Source: Larus michahellis
Taxonomy: Eukaryota > Chordata > Aves > Charadriiformes > Laridae
Reading direction: 5' to 3'
Length of the DNA: 64,000 nucleotides
Assembly (NCBI RefSeq): GCF_964199755.1
Contig: NC_133930.1
Location: 35,638,652-35,702,651, forward strand
Part shown: positions 39,840-49,688 of the stretch, in pieces
Layout: every line of letters begins with the position of its first letter
How positions within the stretch are numbered: position 1 is the first letter of the stretch
Program-made: the position numbers and the translations under genes
Notes under the pieces: model-generated
What the model was told of the DNA's origin: nothing
Database searches by the model: none
Seen by the model: the letters and a program-made list of their open reading frames with translations, nothing else

Positions 39840-41804
39840 CAAGGAACGGGGAAGGAAAGCCTGGTTCTTGTACTCAATTTCCCCTTCACAGGGGATAAAC
39901 AGGCAATTACGCATCCTTTTATATTTGATGGCCAAGTGCTGAACTTGAAAGCACACTATTAGTTTGTGTCCCTTCAGGGCCAGTGCAATAAGTAGCCAGG
40001 AGAGCTGGGGCTAAGGAAGAGAGGGTGTTGTCTGCTGTTAGTGTGACAGTCTTGTCAGCAGCATTCACATTACTGGAAGGTAATAAAGTGACAAGTAAGT
40101 TATTAGAAAGATATGAGGTGAAATTGAACTGAAGCTTCTTTCTGCTCAGCTCAGTTTTTTTTCCTGCTTTGTAATGGGCCACTATTTGTTACAAACCAAG
40201 CCTTGTCTTGAGATCTTATATAAAAAAAGAAATATTTATTCTTTGCAGGAAAGGTCACATGAATTTACAACATCACACTTTAAAGAAGAGGAATGGGAAA
40301 ATAGTTTTATGACAACTACAGCTGCTATTTAAAAAAAATACAGTGTCATCATAATGAACAATAATACTGGCAAAAGTCAGAGGACTTGTCAAAAACACGT
40401 CCATTTTTTAACCCTTTGGTGGTCCAGAACTGTTTTCCTTTCAGTGCCAGTGCCAAACACAAGAGCAACAGTATTGGGATATACATGATCAACATCTTGA
40501 TCAAAAAATCAAAGCTGTCATTCAACATCACGACTTGACCAGAGAAAACAAGCCACATAAGACTGGTTAACTACAGACTCAATATTATTTATGTAAAAAA
40601 GTTGCTGCTTCACCCTGTTACAGGCCATTTTAAAGGCAGTGATAATGCTGCTTGGCAAGAAGAGACAGAAACCATGGGACTGGAACAGACATGTACTTGG
40701 GCAAACATATGGGTGAAAGGTTCAGTCCATCATATGATGCTGCTCTGTTCATAATGTAAAAATGGGTATGGAAAAGAGTTCCTTTTATGTCCCTACAGGA
40801 GGGGAAAAGAAAGCCCAACTCATCATGTGGCGACAGCAGGATATGCTGATGCTTATCTAGCAAAGTAGCGCTACAGTCACTGTTTTGTTGAGTTACTATA
40901 GCAGCAAAGTAGTGACATAAGGGAAAAAAAAAAAACACCTAAGAAGGAACTGACATATACCAGCTGCCATCATGTGTCTGCCACTCACCTTTTCCCCACA
41001 GGGAACTCCTGCTGCCTCCTTGCCCTTAGTACAGACACCTTTGCTTCCCTTTTGAAATAAAAAAGAGTCATTCTCTTAACACAACCCGAAGAGAAAAGTG
41101 ACAAAAACATTCTGGGGACAGAAGAAGGAGTAATAGTTCCGTTGACGTAACTGGCACAAAAAATTTAAAGGAGCATGTGTATGCTCCTAAAGCAAACACT
41201 TTGCCTCCCTTACTCCTTCCCCTGCCACCAATGATGCTGTGAAAATGTCCTGCAGAATTTGAGTACAAATACATTTCTGAAAAGATGTCCTGTTTTCTGA
41301 TGGCAGCTGACATCCCTAATGACCCTGTGAAAAATGGGTCCAAACCAAGCAGTTTGATTTTAAAATATCATACACTTTGAAGGAGAAATTTTTGGAACTA
41401 GATCTCTGGTCTTGTAAATAGTTCCTATCTTTGGAGCAGATCAGACCTTGACATTACGTTTCTGAGCTCTCCAGGTACCCACACAGCTCTTTGTCTTGTT
41501 GCTTAGGCACATTCCTACCCCTAATAATTACCTATGCTAGATCCTTAACTGTGTTAATTAAGAACACTAAAACTCAGGGAAAACTGAAGTGGATACCTGC
41601 AGCCTCACTTCCTGTTAGCTGTACTGGACAGGATCAACAGAGGTGCCGACCCCCCATGGCAGTGACTTTACTGTTTAGAAGCTGACTCTACTTTTTTTCC
41701 TAAACAGTTCCTTTTTTGGGGATGGAATAGGAAGAACATAGGTGATGGAAAATTTATAAACTTCTGGAACCGGCAGAGGAAGTACACTTTCATTTCCATA
41801 ATGT

Positions 41805-42091
41805 AAGGAAGGGAGGGAGAGAGGGAGGGAGGGAAGGAGGGAAAGAGGGAAGGAAGCAGGGAGGAAGGGAGGAAGAGGAAGAGGGAGCAGGAGAGGGAGC
41901 GGGAGAGGGAGCGGGAGAGGAGAGGAGAGCAGAGGAAGGAAGGAAGGGCGGAAGGAGGGAAGGGAGGAAGGAGGGAAGGGAGGAAGGGAGGAAGGGAGGA
42001 AGGGAGGAAGGAAGGAAGGAAGGAAGGAAGGAAGGAAGGAAGGAAGGAAGGAAGGAAGGAAGGAAGGAAGGAAGGAAGGAAGGAAGGAAGG
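41805..42091. repeat. Polypurine GGAA tract, pure (GGAA)n in its distal 87 bases
   Basis: A 287-base purine-only run on the + strand. The first part mixes GGGA, GGAA and GAGGA units, and 42005-42091 is about 22 uninterrupted GGAA units. On the BNC2 strand the tract reads (TTCC)n, so the transcript would carry a long pyrimidine stretch. Translated in any minus frame it yields a PSFLPSFLP array, an artefact of the repeat. Such tracts are length-polymorphic and can form triplex DNA. Confidence 0.97.
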
Positions 42092-42480
42092 TAATACACT
42101 GAACACTGAAGTTTACTCACAGCAAATATGGTGCACAATTTCTGTTGTGTAAATTATATACAGATCCCTAGGAAACATACAAATTTTATTATCTCATTCA
42201 TCAAAAGCCTTTGAGAGATCTTTAAGAGCAGTGTGTATGTGCTATTAGGCTTTTTAATCTATACCTTCCATAATTTGACAAACGGAGTTGCGACTTAGTG
42301 ACAGAGTGCTTATACTTTGTGTGCCCAACTACAGTGTCACCATGGAGCCAGCTGCATTTTAAGAGGCAAAGTTAAAATCTCTGCCTTAACAAAATGTACC
42401 TGGTTGAGATATAGCTCAGGAAAATTGACTAAATATTGTAAGGTGTGCAAAAATATTTATGAACTTAAATTAGCTCTTTA

Positions 42481-42665
42481 CTAACACCAGCTATTTAGTC
42501 CTCACAGGAGCACCCTTAGGGGGAAGATCATATTAGTATTAGCCATATTTTAACAGATTGAAACACAAAGGGGTAAGTGATGTGATCTGTCCAAGACTAA
42601 ACAGTAGAGACGGGGCCACCTGTGGTTAATTCTCGTTCCCATTCTTGTGCTTTGACTCTGCTGTT
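42481..42665 (-). mobile_element. MIR-like SINE relic, minus orientation
   Basis: In order the segment shows the landmarks of an inverted MIR: a TTTAGTCCTCACAGGAGCACCC block, then TTAGTATTAGCCATATTTTAACAG, then GAAACACAAAGGGGTAAGTGATGTGATCTGTCCAAGACT-like sequence, then a tRNA-head-like GTGGTTAATTCTCGTTCCC. MIR is an ancient tRNA-derived SINE shared across amniotes. This copy is diverged but collinear with the consensus as I know it. It lies inside the putative BNC2 3' UTR. Confidence 0.7.
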
Positions 42666-44602
42666 TTCCTTCCAAATTGTTTCATCCAGGTTTTCAAAAG
42701 ATAACTAGTGATTAGCCAGTATCACGTGCTTTTCTGATGCCTCGCCTCCAGAACAAAGAAAAATGCTTAACAACCTCCAGACAAGAAGTTCTGTTTCTAA
42801 AGGATGTTCAGTATGAAAAGTTATTTCCTAAAAGTAGACAAAGTCTTTTTGATATTTACAGAAAAATACAACTACCTTGAATAAACAAAACAGTGAAACA
42901 ATACGGAAAGAGTGACCGCAATAGCTATATGAACCAGACAAGGAGGAACAAACTCCACGTAAAATGAAGAGTCTCTTCCTCACAGTTGGTCTAATTCTTG
43001 TAAAAAGATGTAGACTGACAGGTTTGGAAACTGAAGGGATAGCCACAGGTTTATGGCATAAGCAACTGCACAACACTTATCTTATCATCACACCATTACA
43101 GCCATGCCCTTTGCTGGACACATGAGATGTTCAGCCATTAATCTTATTGCAGTCTGGGTTGCTGCCGAGATCAACCAGAAATGCTATTTTTTGTCAGTAA
43201 AATCAAACTTTTACCACACAGCCTTTTAAAGTATTTTTCAGATAACTTCAGATGGTACAAATTCCACCACAGGAACAATTCTGATAAATACAGATTGTCA
43301 TACAGATGCATGGTAAAGTAGGAATGAGGGAAATGCCGTTCAATTCAATGTAAGTGTATGTGCTCTTCTAAAACAAAGACTGTTCTGACATTAGCATCAC
43401 TAGCACTGAAGTAACCAATTGATTCACCTAGAAATAACAGTGAGTAATATTCTGTCCACAAGACGGAGATGGTATCTCCTACATGGCTTAAGCAGAATCT
43501 GAATGAAGTTTAGGATGCCATAAAAGCAGGACTGCAGAGCTTATAACAGTTTTTGTAGGTTTATCCCAGCTTCTTTACTTTTTAGACTGTCCTGTTTCAT
43601 TTTGTGTAATAAACAGATATTATTTTTTTCTGTGTAATTCTGCTGAATTTATCTACTGATGATGTTTAAGTTTCCAAACAAGTTTACCAAAATCATTTGA
43701 CCTCTAATAGAAACAGAGTGAAATGAGAATGCAGAACAGTGATTCATTTAGTTCGGAATTATTTATATAGCTTAAATGTGTTTTTCATTAAAAATTATAT
43801 TTATTTATACCATACATACTACAAAACAGTGGGGTTTTCTTACTGTAGATATCATTCAATTTTTGTTGTTTTGTTTTTTTGACTTTCCATCTTGCTTGTT
43901 CCTAATAGCTTGGGAGGAGGGATGGGAGTGCAGTACAGATAACACTACAAAGGTCCATGTGTTTTAGAAGAATGCACCTTTACTGTTCTAATTTCCCTCT
44001 CTCACAAACACACTGAGCTTGCACAACATAAAACAAAGCGATGCAGATCTCTCCACTCAATTTAACAAGGCAAAGTAGTTAAGACTTTGAGGAAAAATAA
44101 AAAAAAGATGAAAGAAAGCCAGTGAAACTGATTAGCTTTTTGCTATAGTTTCTTTTCGTTAAACCAGAAGGTAAATTTTCCTTACAGTTTCTGTGGGATG
44201 CACAAATGTTTTCAGGGCTTCATCAGTGTACAGAATCAAAAAACGATCAGAGGCTTGTAACCCACAGGAACGTAGTGACAATTCATTTAGAAAGATTTTT
44301 CTTTTATTTTCTACAACTGGAAATACTGATTTATTAGCTATTGATTCCTACTTTTGTAAACAAGAATACTGAAATGCATAAAGAGTACTAAAAAAGAGGA
44401 AATCCATATTAAGAGTTTCCTCTTGAAAACATAGCAGGAGTTAAGTACTCAAGTGGACATAAAGGTAAGAATAATCAAAATGCACAGCAAATCAAAACAA
44501 TGACAAGCTGAAACAATGGAGCATTTCTGACTCTTGGCTACAAAGAATAATGTTCTGGATCAGTAAATACAGAAAAGGAACACATTCTCACTGAAGGAAT
44601 AT

Positions 44603-44608
44603 TTTATT
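44603..44608 (-). terminator. BNC2: Candidate proximal polyadenylation signal (AATAAA, sense)
   Basis: AATAAA reads on the BNC2 strand, about 1.96 kb past the stop, followed within 40 bases by a GT/T-rich stretch (AATGTGTTCCTTTTC). That is the usual arrangement of hexamer plus downstream element. Further AATAAA hexamers occur at 44330-44335 and 44303-44308, so a cluster of cleavage sites is possible here. Confidence 0.35.
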
Positions 44609-44631
44609 GTACGCTGAAATATCCCTTGGGT

Positions 44632-44660
44632 TTTCTTTTGTTTGTTTGTTTGTTTGGTTT
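44632..44660. repeat. (TTTG)n microsatellite
   Basis: About six TTTG units with slight interruptions, next to the proximal AATAAA candidate. On the BNC2 strand it reads (CAAA)n. Confidence 0.85.
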
Positions 44661-46110
44661 TGCTTTTGTTATTGTTTTTGTGAAGAAAAGAGTGTACAAC
44701 ACAAACCCTAATGGTTTTGGCTGTAGACTGAGCTTAAGTAAATACCATCACTCAGTCAGTATGTTGTGGTAACTCAGGCTGCCAGTGTGGTTTACCAGCT
44801 CAAGCAACATGTGTAAATACCGGAAACAAAAAAGATTCATAGGACAGCCTCTCTTTCTCTCTGCCTTTCTCAACTGCTTGCTCCTTTTCCCTCTTCTGTT
44901 CTTGCTCACTCGCTTGCTCAGTATCGTTCTTGGACTTTCATTATTTTCTGGCAAACCATGTGGGTGAAACACAAAACATTAACACAACTAGTCCTTTTTT
45001 TCTGGCATCTAATTTTATCCAAAGGGAAAGTTACCCAATAAAAAGTCCAGCATATGTTTTCAGAGCTACTAAGTGCTTCTGCCATTAATTTCTTTTGATT
45101 GCTTCTATAAAACATGCCTTAATCATACTACAGCACTTTCCATTGCAAAAAAGACAACTTTACAGAACAACATAGTTAACATTATTTCCCTGTTCTTTTT
45201 TTTTTTTTTTTTAAAACACCACAAAAAATCCAGGCCATAGTAAGAAGCACACAAAATTATATTCATCTTTGTTCTGTGACAAGTAGTATCAGCATTTATA
45301 TCCCCAAATATTATGCATGTTTGACAAAAAAAAAAGTTTCCACTGATTCACATGACACAATTCTGTTTTTTTTTCTTTTATGTAATGTAGTATATAAGGA
45401 ATAAGGATGCACTATTGTTTCTAGTAATAATTGGCACTTAAAAAAAGCACCAAGAATTCTGTATTTCACTTTACCCCTTTTCCCTCCCCAGTATTTTTTT
45501 CTGTAGTCCAAAATCTACAACTGTGGTTATGGTGAATAACTACATTTTCTTTTTTCAAAACGTGTGCAAAGTTGGCACTTTTGTATTAACACTAAACACT
45601 AATACTCTTTGTTTGGCATTCATGCCCTCATACTGACCAGACCACTTTTATCTAAGTGTATTTTTTAAAGACACTTACTGAAAATATGGCAATAGTTTAA
45701 GAAAAAAAAAGCATGGATATTATTACACATCCCCTTGTAGTGTACGAAAAAGTGCATGACTGGATTTATGTAATAGTACAAGACAAAAAAACTGTATCAG
45801 ATCAGGTACTGTAAAGCATGCCAGCACCTCTGTATTACTTATATCTAGCAGGTAGTTAAAACAAGACCGTGGTTCTTTTAAAAATGTGCATTAAAGCTAA
45901 CATAAATGGATAGAACTAGCCAGCAAACTATTTTTCCTGCTTATCTAACAGCTGAATGTAACTGTAAAAATTAAGCAAAAAAATAAGAGTTAAACCACCA
46001 TCAATACAATTGTTTTACATCATAGGCCTGTCAAGGCTCAATATATATATACAAGTGTAACAGCCATGCTTAGTAGAACGTTATCCCCAATGCTTAGAAG
46101 ACACAAAGAC

Positions 46111-46190
46111 AACTAAGTAGATTTTTTTTTCTCTCTTTTTGTTTGTTTGCAATTTTTTTTGTTGTTTTTTTGTTCTTTTTTTCAGGCAAA
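46111..46190 (-). repeat. A-rich low-complexity tract in the 3' UTR (sense)
   Basis: The + strand shows long T runs with GTTTGTTTG interruptions, which read as A-rich in the BNC2 transcript. This is an internal A-run risk for oligo-dT priming and could create false 3' ends. Confidence 0.8.
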
Positions 46191-46447
46191 AGTCATGGGT
46201 AGAACAAATTGTCTCTTTGGAGATGACCAAGAACATTCTAACAGAACTAGGGACAACTGCAAGTTTTCTGTGGGTTTGTTTTTTGTTTTTGCTTGCTTTT
46301 TTATGAAGGGTCTCTCCCCCCAAATTAAACATCCCACTTTTTTGTTTCTATCCAAAAAAAACAAAGGAAAAAAAATAAACCAACAACCAACAAAGGGGAA
46401 AAAGCACCTGGTGTTTCTTTCTTTTGTTAAAAAAGAAAAGAAAAAGA

Positions 46448-46492
46448 TTATATATATATGTATATTTTTATATATATATATATATATATATA
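46448..46492. repeat. (TA)n microsatellite just after the BNC2 stop
   Basis: Alternating TA, broken once by GTATATTTTT, begins 77 bases past the stop codon on the transcribed strand. The tract is self-complementary, so the mRNA could fold it into a hairpin in the proximal 3' UTR. Confidence 0.95.
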
Positions 46493-46569
46493 AAGGGAGA
46501 CTGTATATGGCAGTTCAGATGTGGTGGGCCCTCTCTGAGAGCTGGCATTATGCTGTGTCCATCCTTGAA

Positions 46570-47230
46570 CTAATCTACTGAAGTGAAGGGAATGTTTTTA
46601 TGCAGATTGGGGTTCTGACTGTGCCGGTTTCGGCTACGGACAGAGGAGAACATCATGTTGCACCCAGGGACTTTGCATTTGTGCATCTCTCGCAAGTGCA
46701 CTGTTTTATAGTGCACTCTGAGGGTTCCCTTGTTGCTGTACATTTTGTGGCAAATGTTACACATTATCCCACCGTTGCTCACCGAAACACTGTTGAACAT
46801 GAGGGATCCTGGGACATCAGTGCCCATACCTACAGCTAAGGCAGGGGCATCTGCTTTGTGGGCAGATTCCCCGCTGTCACTTGCCCCATCGACGTCATCC
46901 AGGAGAATGCCCTCATCGCTTCCTGCATCAGATTCTCTTGAGGAATGGATACTGCTGCTGGACTGGATGCTGGAGGTGGTGCTCAGGTCTAGGACCATAT
47001 AGTCTTCCGACATGCCCCTGCCGTACCCATTCATATGGGAATCCTCAGTACCAGCAGGCGAGGAGGTGTCTTCCCTTATGTCGAGCCCCATCTGATGCTG
47101 AGCGCCATATATCTTCACCAAAAATTCGTCGCGGAGGTCCTTACTAAGAGAAGGCTGTGAGGTGTCCAGGCCCATGTCATCCAGTTCTTTGGTCAACAGT
47201 TTACGGTGCAGGTTTATGTTAGCACTGTGT
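46570..47230 (-). CDS. BNC2: Terminal coding exon of basonuclin 2 (C-terminal 219 residues, zinc-finger pair)
   Basis: BNC2 is a nuclear C2H2 zinc-finger transcription factor with roles in mesenchymal and skin development and pigmentation. The exon opens with one base completing a split codon, then encodes 219 residues to a TAG stop at 46570-46572. Counting from the first full codon (His), residues 1-60 are mixed and charged, 83-100 are serine-rich ([18 protein letters not shown]), and 101-121 are acidic. A C2H2 finger uses C157, C160, H173 and H178 (C-x2-C-x12-H-x4-H). A second follows at C185, C190, H203 and H210 with the wider spacing C-x4-C-x12-H-x6-H. The protein ends [12 protein letters not shown]. 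Basonuclins carry their fingers as pairs, and I recognise this C-terminus as BNC2 rather than BNC1. The open frame continues about 72 codons upstream, but that stretch is intron: a pyrimidine tract and CAG acceptor sit exactly at the change from conserved to random sequence. The large preceding exon is not in the window. No frameshift or internal stop is seen. Confidence 0.95.
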
Positions 47231-47266
47231 CTGGGAAAGGAAGAGGGAAGGGAAAAAAGGAAAAAT
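47231..47266 (-). other. BNC2: BNC2 last-exon 3' splice site: polypyrimidine tract and CAG acceptor
   Basis: On the minus strand a nearly uninterrupted run of C and T (about 30 bases, ending TTCCTTTCCCAG) leads into the exon. The AG is at 47231-47232 and the first exon base is 47230. One base completes the split codon, so the preceding exon must supply two. This acceptor decides the exon start, because the open reading frame itself runs on into the intron. Confidence 0.9.
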
Positions 47267-47639
47267 GTACAGTATTTTTGATTAAACATAAAGTCATCAA
47301 GCACCAAATCCAAATTCTGATTTATCAATAATTTATCATAGAAATATCCCCTATCCAAGCTTCTTGGAAAATTCAGTCTTCCTACAAGTGAACAAATTGC
47401 AACACAAAACCAAACCAAAACAAGCAAATTACACCCACCCCCCACCCCCTCCCATACTGTTTTTCTTTTCAGCTACTGCTCCTCAAATTTAGTCCCCAGC
47501 AGCGGCTACAGCCCTTATATTTGATATTTACAAAATAATAAATTGCACTAACAGAAAATGCAAAATGCTCTTCTTGGTTCCTGAGTCCCTGCTGGCTTTC
47601 CTAAAAGCCTTGCTTCAAGAGAAAATATTATTAATATAT

Positions 47640-47750
47640 GGAATATCTGTGTGTGTTTGTATCTAGGTCTATCTGTAGATCCATATCCTTATATATTTAT
47701 ACAAACATACATATAAATATATAATGTGTATATATATATATATATACATA
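47640..47750. repeat. TG/TA-rich simple repeat
   Basis: Short GTGTGTTTGTATC units give way to TA-rich sequence, with pure TA at 47729-47746. Confidence 0.85.
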
Positions 47751-48802
47751 CTCCCATAACCGTGTAAGTGAAATATAGGAGGAGAAAAAAATAAAGGTAA
47801 CTGAATGATACATAGTCAGAGGTCCTGATTCTGGTAATTTAATTCTGGTATAAAGGGATTCAGAATCGGGCCAAACCAAGATGGAGAAGACTTGGAGGGT
47901 TTAAGAGAACAAGTCTCTGAAATCTACATTTAAGTTTCTGGACATCTTAGCCAAAGTCACTGGTTCCATCCTTCTGGGAGGGCACTACCACTCCTTCCTG
48001 TATTCTTCCCAGTACTGTCTCTGATACAGTGCTGACTGACCCAAGCAGTGTAATTTCCAGTAAAAAAACCCTACTAACGGCAATGAGAATTTTGCCCCAA
48101 ATCGATCAAAACACTTAAGTATGGGCTTTGGCTTAGGTATGTGCTGAAGTCACTGTGGTGCCTAAGAGACACTGGAAAAGCTGTCGCTGATGTCAGCGGT
48201 CTTTGGACTATGTCCCAAAAGCCACAAGTTAAAATATTCTCAAGCGTTTTACAGGGGCCTGGGCCTTTGTTCTCAAGAAATAAAGCTCTACATTTGCAAA
48301 CAATGTAAGCCTTTGGGTTAGTAACTGTGTAAAACAGCCTATTATTTTAAATACTGCATTCTACTCTCCACTTTTGACATTGGCTTTATTCATCCATTGC
48401 AGTAGAACATCACTGATTTGCAGCAGTGTCAGGAAACCCTCTTTGAAAAACTGCATTTTCTGAATTAACAATGTAACCAACAAACATGACAGACATCAAA
48501 GACCTCTGACCACAGAACATGCTTGTTTTGTTGAAGTGCTTAATGATAAATCAGTATAAAGTTTTCAGTACTAGAAAACTTTAGGGTTCAGTATTCAGAA
48601 TATGCACCATCGCTGAGGAAACAACAAATATTTATTCAGTTTCTTTGGAGGGTGACTGGATTTTCGAGTCAGTAAAAAAAGAATTAGCGAAGTTCTACTG
48701 CGTAACATTCTTTGCAAGCTAAGGACCCAAACCCACAATTTACAACATGCAGACTCACCAGCCTGTCTGCCCATTATAAATTGCAGATCAGAGCCCAAAT
48801 GT

Positions 48803-48870
48803 AGGAGGGAAAAGAAAGAAGGAGGGGGAAGGGGAGGGGGGGCGGGGCGGGAGAGAGAGAGAAAGAGAGA
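48803..48870. repeat. Polypurine tract with G-quadruplex potential
   Basis: Purine-only apart from single C residues. Runs of four or more G occur at 48821-48851 (GGGGG, GGGG, GGGGGGG, GGGG, GGG with one- to two-base spacers), followed by GAGAGA. This matches the four-run quadruplex pattern on the + strand, the non-template strand's complement for BNC2. Confidence 0.8.
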
Positions 48871-49615
48871 ATTTTAACAAAGGAATACTCTAATTTGCAA
48901 AAAAGCACTAGGTATTAAATCAGCATGGGAAGACATAACAATGATCAAATTTTTTACAGACATTTAGGTCCTACAGTAACAAAAAAGGGAGAAAGGGAAC
49001 AATAGCTATTAGCAATATTTCCTTATTGCAAGCTTTTGCTTTAAAAAACCCTTTGAAACATACCTCTCAACCAGCTGAAGTCCCAAACGTGGTACAGCAA
49101 TACAATGCAGATAAACAACGAAAATGCAAATGTAGGGAAATTAAATTGATGTGGAGCTGATTTCTGTAATTTTCTATCACTTTCTCTGTGATTCAGCTAT
49201 CTGTTGCACACAACTTATGGGAATAAATACAGAAAACAGCAATAGAAACGATCTGTCCCACTTACCTGCAAATGCAGGTAACTGTTCTCTGACACAAAAC
49301 TGATACTGAACTGTAGTTTAATTGAACTGTGTCCGCTCGGGATGCAATTATTCCAGTAAGGGGGGGGTCTAGAACAGAAAATTTCTCTTCTAATGAGTGA
49401 CAGTCGAGAGGTATGGTCAAGGGCAGAAAAAAGTGGAGAGTATTCCTTGTTTTTCTCCCACATGGGAAATACTCCTTTCACACAGGCAAGTATAGCACCA
49501 TTGCTTTTTTGAGGCGCAGAAGTGTAATTATGCATATCCCCACACTGCACTTAGGAAGGCTGAGCTTACCTTGTGATAAGATCAGCTTTCTAATCTTTTG
49601 CTAAATTGAGATCAC

Positions 49616-49688
49616 AAAAGAGAGAGAGAGAGAGAGAAGAGAGGAGAAAAGAGAAAGAAAGGGGGGGGGAGGAGAGAGAGAGAGAGAA
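49616..49688. repeat. (GA)n polypurine tract
   Basis: AG repeats, a mixed GGAGAAAAG middle and a run of nine G, then AG again. It is followed by an A-rich stretch at 49725-49760. Confidence 0.9.

Larger units (their letters stand above)
36060..46569 (-). other. BNC2: Probable BNC2 3' untranslated region (about 10.5 kb, end inferred)
   Basis: The stretch follows the stop codon on the transcribed strand and has no recognisable coding exon. It is AT-rich with many U-rich runs and several AATAAA or ATTAAA hexamers in the sense direction. Mammalian BNC2 mRNAs are known to carry a very long 3' UTR, which makes a 10 kb UTR plausible. The distal limit is my inference from an ATTAAA at 36075-36080 with AT-rich sequence around it. 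Embedded are a TA tract close to the stop, a long GGAA/TTCC tract, TA and CA microsatellites, a MIR relic and two CpG-rich patches. The UTR could equally end earlier, at signals near 44.6, 44.3, 43.8, 42.2, 40.2, 38.3, 37.6 or 37.35 kb. RNA-seq coverage or 3'-end reads would settle this. Confidence 0.5.

Noticed and set aside
41668..42138. 156- and 143-codon PSFLP-repeat frames
   Set aside because: Direct translation of the GGAA/TTCC microsatellite.
46147..46581. 144-codon plus-strand ORF antisense to the BNC2 end
   Set aside because: Built from T- and A-rich and TA low-complexity sequence; Phe/Lys/Ile runs only.
47231..47445. Extension of the BNC2 frame 72 codons upstream of the last exon
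   Set aside because: The acceptor and pyrimidine tract at 47231-47266 show this is intron; the ATG at 47445 is not a real start.
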